The translations under genes and the position numbers were made by a program. DNA of 64,000 nucleotides from CAISIP01 sp965278985 (GTDB lineage: Bacteria; Pseudomonadota; Gammaproteobacteria; Burkholderiales; Burkholderiaceae_C). The notes under the pieces are model-generated. The model searched no databases. It was not told where the DNA came from and saw nothing but the letters and a program-made list of their open reading frames with translations. The stretch covers positions 6,510,001 to 6,574,000 of the forward strand of contig OZ257131.1 of assembly GCA_965278985.1 (NCBI GenBank), given 5' to 3'. Shown one piece after another: positions 25,444 through 34,355 of this stretch (positions are counted from its first letter, which is position 1; every line of letters begins with the position of its first letter).

Positions 25444-26427
25444 TCAGTCGGCTTTGATCTTGGCGGCGGTGATGACCTTGGTGCTGCGTGCCAGGTCTTC
25501 GGCGGTCAGCTTGCCCAGGTCGGCCGGAGAGCCGGGTTGCAGCTCGTAGCCGCGCTCGGCAAAACGCGTCTGCATGGCCTTGTCGGCCAGCACCTTGTTC
25601 AGCGCGGTGTTGATGGCCTGCACGATGGCCGGCGGCGTGTTCGCGGGTGCGAAGAGGCCGTACCAGAGGTTGACCTCGTAGCCGGGGACACCGGCTTCGG
25701 CGATGGTGGGCAGTGCGGGGTACAGCGCGCTGCGCCTGGCCGTGGCCACGCCGAGTGCGCGCAGCCGGCCGGAGTCCACGTACCCGCGCACGGACGAGAG
25801 CGTCTGGATGCCCGCTTGCGTCTGGTGCGCGATCAAGTCGGCGATGGCCGGGCCGCCACCCTTGTATTGCACGTGCACGATGTCGCTGCCCGTCATCTGG
25901 TTGAACAGCGCGGTGGCCAGGTGGTGCGGCGTGCCGTTGCCGGGGGCGGCCCAGTTCAGGGTGCCGGGGCGTTCCTTGGCCGCGCGCATGAGGTCACGCA
26001 CGTTGTGGAAACCCGTGTCCGGATGCACCACCAGCACCAGCGGCGCCGTGCCCACGAGGCCGACGGGCGCGAAGGACTTGATGGGGTCGAAGGGCAGCTT
26101 GTCGTACAGCCCCGCGTTGATGGTCATCGAGTTGGAGCCGAACAGCAGCGTGTAGCCATCGGCCGGCGCACGCGCCACGAAGTCGGTGCCGATGTTGCCA
26201 CCGGCCCCGCCCTTGTTGTCGATGATGACGGGCTGGCCCAGGGCCTCGGCCAGGCGCGGGCCCAGGTCGCGCGCCAGGATGTCGGTGCCGCCGCCGGCCG
26301 CGAAGGGCACGACCAGGCGCACCGGCTTGTCGGGGAAGGTCTGTGCGGCGGCGGGCAGGGCCAGTCCGGCCAGGCCTGCTGCGGCGATGGCCATGCGCAG
26401 CGCCTGGCGTCGGGTGGTGTGGTGCAT
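25444..26427 (-). CDS. Bug-family periplasmic solute-binding protein (2 of the YrdC cluster)
   Basis: 327 residues from ATG 26427 after GGGAGA. The signal peptide is MHHTTRRQALRMAIAAAGLAGLALPAAAQ, with a twin-arginine-like RRQ before the hydrophobic core. The mature protein starts TFPDKPVRLVVPFAAGGGTDILARDLG. It has the same architecture as the other Bug gene but differs clearly in sequence, so it is not a recent duplicate. It sits between the two YrdC-like genes on one strand. Confidence 0.9.
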   Translation of the reverse strand: MHHTTRRQALRMAIAAAGLAGLALPAAAQTFPDKPVRLVVPFAAGGGTDILARDLGPRLAEALGQPVIIDNKGGAGGNIGTDFVARAPADGYTLLFGSNSMTINAGLYDKLPFDPIKSFAPVGLVGTAPLVLVVHPDTGFHNVRDLMRAAKERPGTLNWAAPGNGTPHHLATALFNQMTGSDIVHVQYKGGGPAIADLIAHQTQAGIQTLSSVRGYVDSGRLRALGVATARRSALYPALPTIAEAGVPGYEVNLWYGLFAPANTPPAIVQAINTALNKVLADKAMQTRFAERGYELQPGSPADLGKLTAEDLARSTKVITAAKIKAD

Positions 26428-26523
26428 CGTATGTGTCTCCCTTGGATTCAAGTTGTTTCGGTCAGGGGCGGCTGGGTATTGCCGCTCCGAAGCGGCCGGC
26501 CAAGCGGGGGGGCGTCATGTATG

Positions 26524-27216
26524 TCACGCCGCGGCTTTCGCCTCCGCGTCCGGCAGCCGCACGTCGAAGTGCCGCAGCAGCACGTCCGCGATGAGTTCGT
26601 AGCACGAGCCCATGCGCACCACCTCCATGGTCTGGAAGTTGATCAGCGTAGCCGAGCGCTGGTAGCGGTGGTACTTGCGCAGGCCGTAGTCGATGACCAC
26701 GTCGGCGATGCCCGTCAGCTCCGCGGGGATGTCCTGCACGCGGAAGCGTGTGCCCGTGTTCGTGAGGTTGGCCGAGGAACCGAAGATGGGAAACACCTCC
26801 TCGCGGCTGAGCCGGCACAGCTCCGCGTGGAAGGGCCCGGCGTTGACCAGCATGGCGATGGTGCCGTCGCGCGAGCTGCCGGCCAGTGCGGCAGGGTCCA
26901 GGCGCTGCACCAGCGGGTGGCTGGGGCGGTAGGGCGCGATCACGCCCAGCGGCAAGTCGTAGCCCTCGGTCAGCAGCTCCACCATCTCGTGGCCGCGTGC
27001 GTCCAGCACGTGCAGCTCGCGGTGGATCTGCAGGTCGCCCACCATCGCGTTGAGCTTGGTGGGTGCGCGGCCTTTGGTGCGGAAGATCTTCTGCAGCGAC
27101 GGCTGCGAGCCGCCGGCGATGGTGTAACCCACGTCCACCGGAAAGATGGCGATGCCGCCTCGGCAGAGCGCTTGGAAGGCGCGGCGGGCGTCGGCGGGGA
27201 TGTCGAGCAGGGCCAT
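26524..27216 (-). CDS. YrdC/Sua5-like protein, paralogue 2
   Basis: 230 residues from ATG 27216 (an upstream in-frame start would extend into the promoter). Motifs: GGIAIFPVDVGYTIAGG, TKGR (K-x-R), TIAMLVNAG, FGSSANLTNTG (S-x-N) and a C-terminal SATLINF...VVRMG. It is distant from paralogue 1 but keeps the same key positions. As first gene of the minus-strand unit it faces a divergent LysR gene, the usual layout for a LysR-controlled operon. Its molecular role is unknown; a t6A role would be odd in this context. Confidence 0.8.
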   Translation of the reverse strand: MALLDIPADARRAFQALCRGGIAIFPVDVGYTIAGGSQPSLQKIFRTKGRAPTKLNAMVGDLQIHRELHVLDARGHEMVELLTEGYDLPLGVIAPYRPSHPLVQRLDPAALAGSSRDGTIAMLVNAGPFHAELCRLSREEVFPIFGSSANLTNTGTRFRVQDIPAELTGIADVVIDYGLRKYHRYQRSATLINFQTMEVVRMGSCYELIADVLLRHFDVRLPDAEAKAAA

Positions 27217-27318
27217 GGTGTGTCTCGTTGTGGAGGGGAGTGGAAAACGGGGCTGAGCGTAGTGCGGCGCTACCATTCAGGCAATTTGATAGTTCTTATG
27301 GATTGATATGGAAATCGT
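27217..27318. promoter_or_regulatory. Divergent promoter region, YrdC cluster and LysR gene
   Basis: This 102-base gap contains an AT-rich patch (about 27283-27312) with direct repeats TTTGATAG and ATTGATAT around TTCTTATGG. It is the only AT-rich spot nearby and is the likely LysR binding and promoter site. No clean T-N11-A palindrome is evident. Confidence 0.45.
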
Positions 27319-28227
27319 ATGCATGTGACGCTGCGCCATCTGCGTGCCGCTGTGGCCGTGGCACGCCAGGGCAGCTTCCGCCGCGCGGCCGAGACCGTGC
27401 ACCTGTCGCAGCCCGCCCTGTCGCTGGCCATCTCCGAGCTGGAGGGTGCGCTGGGCGTGTCGCTGTTCGACCGCACCTCGCGCTCGGTGGCCACCACCGA
27501 CATCGGCACCTCCTTCGTGCAGGGCGCCGCGCGCGTGCTGGCGGATTTCGACCAGCTCGTGCAGGAGGTGGGCGATATCGCGCAGTCGCGGCGCGGGCGC
27601 GTGGTGGTGTCCTGCGTGTCCTCGCTGGCGGGGCGTGTGATGCCGCGCGCGATCCAGGCCTGCGCGCAGCGTTTCCCGCAGATCGAGGTGGTGGTCCAGG
27701 ACGACGTGGCGCAGCAGGTGCTGCAGGCCGTGCACGCGCGCGAGGCCGATTTCGCCATGACCACCGAGCCGCTGGCGCTGGGCGCGGACGTGGTGTTCGA
27801 GGCCATGCACGAGGATCCCTTCCACATCGTCTGCGAACGCACGCACCGCTTTGCCAAACGCCGCCAGGTGCGCTGGAGCGCGCTGGAAGGCGAGCCGCTG
27901 ATCATGCTGTCCACCACCAGCGGCAGCTTCCAGGTGGTGCACGACGAGCTGGTGCGCCAGGCCATCCGGCCCGCGCGCAGCACGCCCGTGTCGCACCTGG
28001 CCACGGTGCACGGCATGCTGGAGACGGGCTTCGGCATCGCCGTGCTGCCGGCCATCGCGCTGCCGGTGGCGGACCACCCCACGCTGGTGGCGCGGCCCCT
28101 CGTCGCGCCGCGGCTGGCGCGCACCATCGGTGCCTACCGGCGTCGCGACCGCTCGCTGTCGCCGGCGGCGCAGGCGTTTCTGGAGGTGATGCGCGAGGTG
28201 CTCGGGGGTGCGAAGGGCGCGTCCTGA
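27319..28227 (+). CDS. LysR-family transcriptional regulator
   Basis: 302 residues. The N-terminal winged helix-turn-helix is at about 1-60 (LRHLRAAVAVARQGSFRRAAETVHLSQPALSLAISELEGALGVSLFDRTSRSV). The effector domain covers about 90-290. It is divergent from the YrdC/Bug cluster with 102 bases between starts, so it most likely controls that cluster in response to a small molecule. The C-terminal domain has the common PALPVADHPTLVARPL form. Confidence 0.93.
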   Translation: MHVTLRHLRAAVAVARQGSFRRAAETVHLSQPALSLAISELEGALGVSLFDRTSRSVATTDIGTSFVQGAARVLADFDQLVQEVGDIAQSRRGRVVVSCVSSLAGRVMPRAIQACAQRFPQIEVVVQDDVAQQVLQAVHAREADFAMTTEPLALGADVVFEAMHEDPFHIVCERTHRFAKRRQVRWSALEGEPLIMLSTTSGSFQVVHDELVRQAIRPARSTPVSHLATVHGMLETGFGIAVLPAIALPVADHPTLVARPLVAPRLARTIGAYRRRDRSLSPAAQAFLEVMREVLGGAKGAS

Positions 28228-28280
28228 CATAGCCTGCTCTGCAGGGCCGATTCCGCATGCCCCCACGCGTCAGGTTGTGA

Positions 28281-28295
28281 TAGGCAGATTGCCTA
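28281..28295. promoter_or_regulatory. Perfect palindrome before the enoyl-CoA hydratase gene
   Basis: TAGGCA-GAT-TGCCTA lies 50 bases before ATG 28345. Its 6-bp arms match perfectly. A hairpin terminator is unlikely because no T run follows, so an operator is more plausible. Confidence 0.45.
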
Positions 28296-28344
28296 CCATT
28301 GCCAGCTTCTTGCTTCCCTATTCCCTATCCATTCGAGGAACACC

Positions 28345-29148
28345 ATGGCCTACCCCGACAAACCCCAGGACCCCCAGCATCCCGTGCAGCATTGGTGCGA
28401 AGCGGGCGTGGCCTACATCCGCTTCAACCGTCCCCAGGCGATGAACGCCATCGACACCGCGCTGGCGAATGCGTTCCTCGCGGCCTGCGAGGACATCGCA
28501 CGCGACCCGCAGGTGCGCGTGGTCTGGGTGTCGGGCGAGGGACGGGCCTTCATGGCCGGCGGCGACATCCCGGCCATGCGCGTGGACCCGCCGACGGTGG
28601 CCAAGGCGCTGACCGATGGCATCCACGGTGGGCTGAAGCTGCTGGCCGAGCTGCACGCGCCCGTCGTGGCCAGCGTGCACGGTGCCGTGGCCGGTGGCGG
28701 GCTGGGCGTGATGCTGGGCTGCGACCTGGTCGTGGCGGCCGAGGGCACGAAGTTCGCGCTGGCCTATCCGCTGATCGGCGCCAGCTGCGACTGCTCCACC
28801 TCCTGGGGCCTGCCGCGCATCGTGGGCCTGCGCAAGGCGCTGGAGCTGGCCTTCCTGGCCGACACGCTGGACGGCCCCGAGGCGCTGCGGCTGGGCCTGG
28901 TCAACCGCGTGGTGCCGCTGGACGCGCTCGCTTCCGAGACCGCGCAGCTGGTGCAGCGCCTCGCGAACGGCCCCACGCAGGCGCTGGGCCGCATGAAGCG
29001 GCTCATGCGCACCTCGTTCGACCACACGCTGTCGCAGCAGCTCGATGCGGAGCAGGAGGGTTTTCTCACCGTGGCGGCGACGCGGGATTTCGATGAAGGG
29101 ACGGCGGCGTTCGTGGGCAAGCGAAAGCCGGTGTTCGAGGGGCGTTGA
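28345..29148 (+). CDS. Enoyl-CoA hydratase/isomerase family protein
   Basis: 267 residues. Crotonase-fold signatures: SGEGRAFMAGGDIPAM forms the first oxyanion half, and HGAVAGGGLGVMLGCDLVVAAEGTKFALAYPLIG the second with substrate pocket. The catalytic Glu pair of true hydratases is not obvious (GASCDCSTSWGLPRIVG at the second position), so it could be a hydratase, isomerase or hydrolase. It is a single gene between the LysR gene and a toxin-antitoxin pair, and could complement the pim-like operon 2 kb further on. Confidence 0.88.
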   Translation: MAYPDKPQDPQHPVQHWCEAGVAYIRFNRPQAMNAIDTALANAFLAACEDIARDPQVRVVWVSGEGRAFMAGGDIPAMRVDPPTVAKALTDGIHGGLKLLAELHAPVVASVHGAVAGGGLGVMLGCDLVVAAEGTKFALAYPLIGASCDCSTSWGLPRIVGLRKALELAFLADTLDGPEALRLGLVNRVVPLDALASETAQLVQRLANGPTQALGRMKRLMRTSFDHTLSQQLDAEQEGFLTVAATRDFDEGTAAFVGKRKPVFEGR

Positions 29149-29167
29149 GGCCCTTTTCCGTCCAGGG

Positions 29168-29635
29168 TCAGTTGGCTCCATCAGGGAGGGTACGCAGCCC
29201 CGTGAGCCTTGAAAAATCCCGGTCGTGCGTAACCAGTGCGGCTGCGCCGACCTCCAATGCCGTAGCGGCCTGCAGTGCGTCGGGCAGGCGCAGGCCTGTG
29301 CTGGCGCGCAGGCGGGCCGCAGTGACCGCGATGTTCTGCGACACCGGCACGACCTCGAAGCCTTCCAGGGCTTTCTCGTAGCGCTTGGCCAGCACGTCCT
29401 GGCCGTGCTTGAAGGGGCCGGCAAGCACTTCAGCAATGGCGATGGTCGAGATCGCGATGTGCAGAGCGCCGCGTTCGTAGGCTTCCAGAAGGCCCACGAA
29501 CATCGGTGCGAAGGCTGGGTGGTCTTCGAGCAGGTAGATAAGCGGCGCCGAATCTACGACGACCAGATCGCCGTCGCGCAGACCGCCCCACACCTGGCCA
29601 CTCACGGTGCGTGCGGCCTTCGTGCGGGTGGCCAT
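29168..29635 (-). CDS. PIN-domain toxin (VapC-like)
   Basis: 155 residues from ATG 29635. PIN acidic residues are visible: VVDSAPLIYLLED, the Glu in IAIAEVLAGPF, then LRLPDALQAATA and THDRDFSRL. PIN toxins are Mg-dependent RNases that cleave tRNA or rRNA. The first 20 residues extend beyond the usual PIN start, and a later start is possible. It follows the antitoxin gene with a 1-base gap, the normal order. Confidence 0.88.
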   Translation of the reverse strand: MATRTKAARTVSGQVWGGLRDGDLVVVDSAPLIYLLEDHPAFAPMFVGLLEAYERGALHIAISTIAIAEVLAGPFKHGQDVLAKRYEKALEGFEVVPVSQNIAVTAARLRASTGLRLPDALQAATALEVGAAALVTHDRDFSRLTGLRTLPDGAN

Positions 29636-29636
29636 C

Positions 29637-29885
29637 TCAATCCCACTCGTTGCGCAATTCCGCGACGGTAGCTGCGGGTGCATCACCCCACAGCCCCTTG
29701 CCGCTGCCCCGCAGAGCCAGGAAACGCGCGCGAGGCCGCAGCTTGGCCACCATGTCGGGAGGCACGATCGCCGCGTAGGGCTTGCCATGGCGCGTCAGAA
29801 GGCTCGCTTCGCCGGCGTGTGCGCGGGAGGCAAGCTGCGGCAGCGTGTTGCGGCCTTCTTCAAGTCCGATGGTGTGGAGGGTCAT
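29637..29885 (-). CDS. Phd/YefM-type antitoxin
   Basis: 82 residues, with MTLHTIGLEEGRNTLPQLASRAHAGEASLLTRHGKPYAAIVPPD matching the Phd/YefM N-terminal DNA-binding domain. The C-terminus (WGDAPAATVAELRNEWD) is the toxin-neutralising part. It probably autoregulates the pair. A TGTACAGACTGTACA-like sequence just upstream (about 29898-29912) is a likely operator. Confidence 0.85.
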   Translation of the reverse strand: MTLHTIGLEEGRNTLPQLASRAHAGEASLLTRHGKPYAAIVPPDMVAKLRPRARFLALRGSGKGLWGDAPAATVAELRNEWD

Positions 29886-29913
29886 GGCAGGGAGCTTCCG
29901 TACAGTCTGTACA

Positions 29914-30849
29914 TTATGCGGCTAAATCCTGCTCTGGAGTTGCCGCGGCCTCCCCTTGGCCCCACGCGCGTTGCAGCACATACGCGATGAACGTCCCCAT
30001 CGCCTTCGTATGGTGCCGGTTCGGCATGTACAGCAGGTGCATGTGCGTGCCGAAGATCGACAGCCGCCACGGGTCCAGCGCGGTCAGCACGGTGCCGGCC
30101 TCCACCTGGTCGCGCACCACGTAGTCGGGCACCAGGCCCACGCCCAGGCCGGAGAGGATGGCGTCGCGCAGGAACATGAAGTTCTCGGAGATCAGCGTGG
30201 GCTCCAGCAGCACCTCGTGGCGTTCGTCGCCCAGGTAGGCGGCCAGGCGCAGCTGCTTGCCGATCACGGCAGCTGTGAGCAATGGGGTGTGCTGCAGGTC
30301 TTCCAGGCGCTGGGGCAAACCATGCTCGCGTACATAGGCCTGCGAGGCGCAAGCGATGAAACGCACCGGCCCCATGTCGCGCGCCACCAGGTTCTGCGGT
30401 GGCTCGGACAACACCCGCACTGCGATGTCGATCTCCTCGCGCAACAGATCTTCCACGCGGTTCTCGAACATCACGTCGAGCACGATGCCGGGGTACTGGC
30501 GCTTGAAATCGAGCAGCCATGGCGACATCACCAGCTGTCCATAGCCGCTGGGCACGGACAGGCGCACGCAGCCGCCGAGGCCCTGGCCCAGCAACGCGAT
30601 GGACTCGCGCGCGGCCATCAGCTCGTTCTGGATCACGCGGCCATGTTCGTAAAGTTTCAGTCCGATCTCGGTCGCCTCGAGCCGGCGCGTGGTGCGGCGG
30701 ATCAGCTGTTGGCCGATGGCACGCTCCACCTGGTTCAGGTGGTAGCTGATGTTGGCGCGGCTCATCTTCAGCCGCCGGGCAGCTTCGGCCAGGTTGCCGG
30801 CCTCCAGGATCTGGACCAGCAGGGTCAGCGATTGGACATCCAGGCTCAT
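29914..30849 (-). CDS. LysR-family transcriptional regulator of the pim-like operon
   Basis: 311 residues. The helix-turn-helix is at about 1-60 (LTLLVQILEAGNLAEAARRLKMSRANISYHLNQVERAIGQQLIRRTTRRLEAT). The effector domain resembles the CrgA/DmlR-type subgroup (GCVRLSVPSGYGQLVMSPWLLDF). It is divergent from the beta-oxidation operon with 110 bases between starts, and a strong palindrome lies between them. Confidence 0.93.
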   Translation of the reverse strand: MSLDVQSLTLLVQILEAGNLAEAARRLKMSRANISYHLNQVERAIGQQLIRRTTRRLEATEIGLKLYEHGRVIQNELMAARESIALLGQGLGGCVRLSVPSGYGQLVMSPWLLDFKRQYPGIVLDVMFENRVEDLLREEIDIAVRVLSEPPQNLVARDMGPVRFIACASQAYVREHGLPQRLEDLQHTPLLTAAVIGKQLRLAAYLGDERHEVLLEPTLISENFMFLRDAILSGLGVGLVPDYVVRDQVEAGTVLTALDPWRLSIFGTHMHLLYMPNRHHTKAMGTFIAYVLQRAWGQGEAAATPEQDLAA

Positions 30850-30885
30850 TGTTCAAATTGGCTTGACGGTATGTGCAGAGTTTAT

Positions 30886-30901
30886 GCAATTGTCAAATTG
30901 C
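30886..30901. promoter_or_regulatory. LysR operator candidate between LysR and pimF-like genes
   Basis: GCAATT-GTCA-AATTGC is a perfect 6-bp inverted repeat with a 4-base spacer in an AT-rich gap. A related TTCAAATTGGC lies at about 30852-30862, giving two possible half-sites as is usual for LysR activation. Confidence 0.6.
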
Positions 30902-30959
30902 TATTGCACTCCCACAATCGACCGCTTTCACCGGCAATAGAACAAGGCAAGCAAGAACG

Positions 30960-33083
30960 ATGGACACCACCCCCGCGAACGAACCCAGCCCCGTGCACAC
31001 GCAACTGCACGGCAAGATCCTCCTGGTCACTGTGGACAACCCCCCGGTCAATGCCCTGGGCGCCGCCGTGCGCCGCGGCCTGTCCGACGCCATGGAGCGC
31101 GCCGAGGTCGACGCGGCCGTGGCGGCCGTGCTGATCGTGGGCGCCGGCAAGAGCTTCATCGCCGGGGCCGACATCCGCGAGTTCGGCCTGCCGCCGCAGC
31201 CCCCGCTGCTGACCGACGTGTGCAAGCGCATCGAGGCCAGCAAAAAACCCGTGATTGCCGCCATCCACGGTGCCGCGCTGGGCGGTGGGCTGGAGGTGGC
31301 GATGGCCGCGCACTACCGCATTGCCGTGTCCAACGCCAAGCTCGGCCTGCCCGAAGTGCTGCTGGGCCTCTTGCCCGGCGCCGGTGGCACACAGCGCGCA
31401 CCGCGCCTGATGGGCGCCGCACCGGCGCTGGAGATGATGCTCAGCGGCCGCCACCTGGGCGCCGCCGAGGCGCTGAAGCTGGGCCTGGTCGACCGCTTGG
31501 CCCAGAGCGACGACACGCTGGCCGAGGGACTGGCCTACACGCAGGAGCTGCTGGCGTCCAACGCCGGCCCGCGCCGCGCGCGTGACGCGAAGGGCCTGGC
31601 CGACCTGGAAGCCAGCCGCGCCGCCATCGCCGCCGCGCGCACCGAGCAGGCCAAGAAAAACCGCAACCTGTTCTCGCCGCACCGCATCGTCGATGCCGTC
31701 GAGGCCGCGCTGGACAAGCCCTTCGACGACGCCATTCAGTTCGAGCGTGAGCTGTTCATGCAGTGCCTGGCGAGCCCGCAACGCGCCGGCCTGATCCACG
31801 CCTTTTTCGCCGAACGCGATGTGGTCAAGGTGCCCGAGGCCGCGGCCGCCGAGCCGCGTGCGCTGAAGTCCATCGGCGTGGTCGGTGGTGGCACCATGGG
31901 CGCCGGCATCGCCGTGGCCGCGCTGGACGCCGGCCTGCCGGTCACGATGGTGGAGCGCGACGAGGCCTCCATCGCGCGCGGCCGGGCCAATGTGGAGAAG
32001 GTTTACGACGGCCTGGTCGCCAAGGGCCGCATGACGGAAGAGGCCAAGGCCAAGGTCATGGCCCGCTACACCGGCAGCACCGACTACGTCGCGCTCGCCG
32101 ATGTGGACCTGGTGATCGAGGCCGTGTTCGAGGACATCGAGGTCAAGAAGGCGGTCTTCCGCGAGCTCGACCGCATCTGCAAGGCGGGCGCGGTGCTCGC
32201 CACCAACACCTCGTACCTGGACATCGACGCCATCGCTGCGGCCACGATGCGCCCGCAGGACGTGATCGGCCTGCATTTTTTCTCGCCGGCCAACATCATG
32301 AAGCTGCTCGAGATCGTGGTGCCCGCCAAGGTCGCGCCCGACGTGGTCGCCACGGCCTTCGCACTGGCCAAGAAGCTCAAGAAGGTGCCCGTGCGCGCGG
32401 GTGTATGCGACGGCTTCATCGGCAACCGCATCCTGGCCGTGTACAAGCAGGCCGCCGACTACATGATGGAAGACGGCGCCAGCCCGTACGCCATCGACGC
32501 AGCGGTGCGCAACTTCGGTTACCCGATGGGCCCGTTCCAGGTGTCCGACCTGGCCGGTGGCGACATCGGCTGGGCCACGCGCAAGCGCAAGTCCGCCACG
32601 CGCGACCCCAAGGCGCGTTATGTGCAGGTGGCCGACCGCATCTGCGAGCGTGGCTGGTTCGGCCAGAAGACGGGCCGCGGCTGGTACCAGTACCCGCAGG
32701 GCGCTCGCACGGGCGTGGAAGACCCGGAAGTGCTGGCCATCGTGGACGCCGAACGCCAGCGCGCCGGCATCACGCCGCGCAACTTCACGGAAGAAGAAAT
32801 CATGCGCCGCTACATGGCGGCCATGGCCAACGAAGGCGCCAAGGTGGTGGCCGAAGGCATCGCCCTGCGCCCGCTGGATGTGGACGTGACTTTCCTCTAC
32901 GGCTACGGCTTCCCGCGCTTCCGCGGTGGCCCGATGCAGTACGCCGACACGGTGGGCCTGCCGAAGATCCTGGAAGACATCCAGACCTTCGCCAAGGAAG
33001 ACCCGCTGTTCTGGCAGCCCGCACCGCTGCTCGGCAAGCTCGTCGCCGAGGGCCGCAATTTCGCCAGCCTGAACAAGGGCTGA
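30960..33083 (+). CDS. Bifunctional enoyl-CoA hydratase / 3-hydroxyacyl-CoA dehydrogenase (PimF-like)
   Basis: 707 residues from ATG 30960. The N-terminal crotonase domain, about 1-190, has GAGKSFIAGADIREF and HGAALGGGLEVAMAAHYRIA. The dehydrogenase domain, about 300-690, has the NAD Rossmann motif VVGGGTMGAGIAVAALDAG, the HFFSPANIMKLLEIV catalytic His region and a second C-terminal helical half. It is the FadJ/PimF layout. It catalyses hydration and oxidation of acyl-CoA and is first gene of the operon, followed by a thiolase and two dehydrogenases. The gene order and types match the pim operon for dicarboxylate (pimeloyl-CoA) degradation, so that name is an inference. Confidence 0.9.
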   Translation: MDTTPANEPSPVHTQLHGKILLVTVDNPPVNALGAAVRRGLSDAMERAEVDAAVAAVLIVGAGKSFIAGADIREFGLPPQPPLLTDVCKRIEASKKPVIAAIHGAALGGGLEVAMAAHYRIAVSNAKLGLPEVLLGLLPGAGGTQRAPRLMGAAPALEMMLSGRHLGAAEALKLGLVDRLAQSDDTLAEGLAYTQELLASNAGPRRARDAKGLADLEASRAAIAAARTEQAKKNRNLFSPHRIVDAVEAALDKPFDDAIQFERELFMQCLASPQRAGLIHAFFAERDVVKVPEAAAAEPRALKSIGVVGGGTMGAGIAVAALDAGLPVTMVERDEASIARGRANVEKVYDGLVAKGRMTEEAKAKVMARYTGSTDYVALADVDLVIEAVFEDIEVKKAVFRELDRICKAGAVLATNTSYLDIDAIAAATMRPQDVIGLHFFSPANIMKLLEIVVPAKVAPDVVATAFALAKKLKKVPVRAGVCDGFIGNRILAVYKQAADYMMEDGASPYAIDAAVRNFGYPMGPFQVSDLAGGDIGWATRKRKSATRDPKARYVQVADRICERGWFGQKTGRGWYQYPQGARTGVEDPEVLAIVDAERQRAGITPRNFTEEEIMRRYMAAMANEGAKVVAEGIALRPLDVDVTFLYGYGFPRFRGGPMQYADTVGLPKILEDIQTFAKEDPLFWQPAPLLGKLVAEGRNFASLNKG

Positions 33084-33153
33084 TTCCTTTCGTCGTTCTC
33101 TGCGCCCCCTCGCCCTGAGGGGCGCATCCCCGCATAACCCCAGGAGACCCGCC

Positions 33154-34344
33154 ATGCGCGAAGCCGTCATCGTATCCACCGCCCGCACGCCCCTCACCAA
33201 GTCGCACCGCGGCGAGTTCAACATCACGCCGGGCGCCACGCTGGCGTCCTTCGCCGTCAAGGCTGCGGTCGAGCGCTCGGGGGTGGACCCCGAGATGTTC
33301 GAGGACATCGTCATGGGCACGGGCTACCCCGAGGGCACCACCGGCCGCAACATCGGCCGCCAGGTGGCCATCCGCTCCGGCCTGCCGCTGTCGGTGGCGG
33401 GCCAGACCGTCAGCCGCTTCTGCGCCTCGGGGCTGCAGGCCATCGCCAGCGCGGCGGCCCAGATCGTGGCCCACGGCTCCACCGCCATGATTGCCGGCGG
33501 TGTCGAGAGCATCTCGCAGATCCGCACGCGCAGCGCCACCGATGCCGGCGACTCGGGCATGGACCCGTGGATCATGGAACACAAGCCGGCCCTGTACATG
33601 GCCATGATCGAGACCGCCGACATCGTGGCCGCGCGTTACCACATAAGCCGCGAGGCGCAGGACCGCTTCTCGGCCGAGAGCCAGCGCCGCACCGAGGTAG
33701 CACAGAAGGCCGGCATCTACGCCGACGAGATCGTGCCCTGCACCACCACCATGGCCGTCACCGACAAGGAAACCAAGGCCGTCACGCACCGCGAGGTGAC
33801 CGCCACGGTGGACAACTGCAATCGCGCCGGCACCACCTACGAAGCGCTGGCCAAGCTGCAACCCGTGCGTGCGCCCGACCAATTCATCACCGCCGGCAAT
33901 GCCTCGCAGCTCTCCGACGGCGCGTCCGCCTGCGTGCTGATGGAGGCCAAGGAGGCCGAGCGCCTGGGCCTGACGCCGCTGGGCGCGTTCCGCGGCTTCG
34001 CGGTGGCCGGTTGCGAGCCCGACGAGATGGGCATCGGCCCGGTCTACGCGATCCCGAAGCTGCTCAAGCGCCATGGCCTCACGGTCGGCGACATCGACCT
34101 GTGGGAACTGAACGAAGCCTTCGCCTCGCAGGCGCTGTATTGCCAGCAGACCCTGGGCATCCCGCACGAGAAGCTCAACGTGAACGGCGGCGCCATCTCC
34201 ATCGGCCATCCCTTCGGCATGACGGGTGCGCGCCTGGCCGGCCACATCCTGCTGGAAGGCCGCCGCCGCAAGGCCAAGTGGGGCGTGGTGAGCATGTGCA
34301 TCGCCGGTGGCATGGGTGCTGCTGGCCTCTTCGAAATTTATTGA
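33154..34344 (+). CDS. Acetyl-CoA C-acetyltransferase (thiolase, PimB-like)
   Basis: 396 residues. The active Cys90 lies in SRFCASGLQAIASAA, His in NVNGGAISIGHPFGMTGAR and the second Cys in MCIAGGMGAAG. It cleaves 3-ketoacyl-CoA with CoA. ATG 33154 follows CAGGAGACC. It lies 70 bases after the bifunctional gene and 11 before the dehydrogenase gene. Confidence 0.95.
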   Translation: MREAVIVSTARTPLTKSHRGEFNITPGATLASFAVKAAVERSGVDPEMFEDIVMGTGYPEGTTGRNIGRQVAIRSGLPLSVAGQTVSRFCASGLQAIASAAAQIVAHGSTAMIAGGVESISQIRTRSATDAGDSGMDPWIMEHKPALYMAMIETADIVAARYHISREAQDRFSAESQRRTEVAQKAGIYADEIVPCTTTMAVTDKETKAVTHREVTATVDNCNRAGTTYEALAKLQPVRAPDQFITAGNASQLSDGASACVLMEAKEAERLGLTPLGAFRGFAVAGCEPDEMGIGPVYAIPKLLKRHGLTVGDIDLWELNEAFASQALYCQQTLGIPHEKLNVNGGAISIGHPFGMTGARLAGHILLEGRRRKAKWGVVSMCIAGGMGAAGLFEIY

Positions 34345-34355
34345 GCGGCGCTGCC

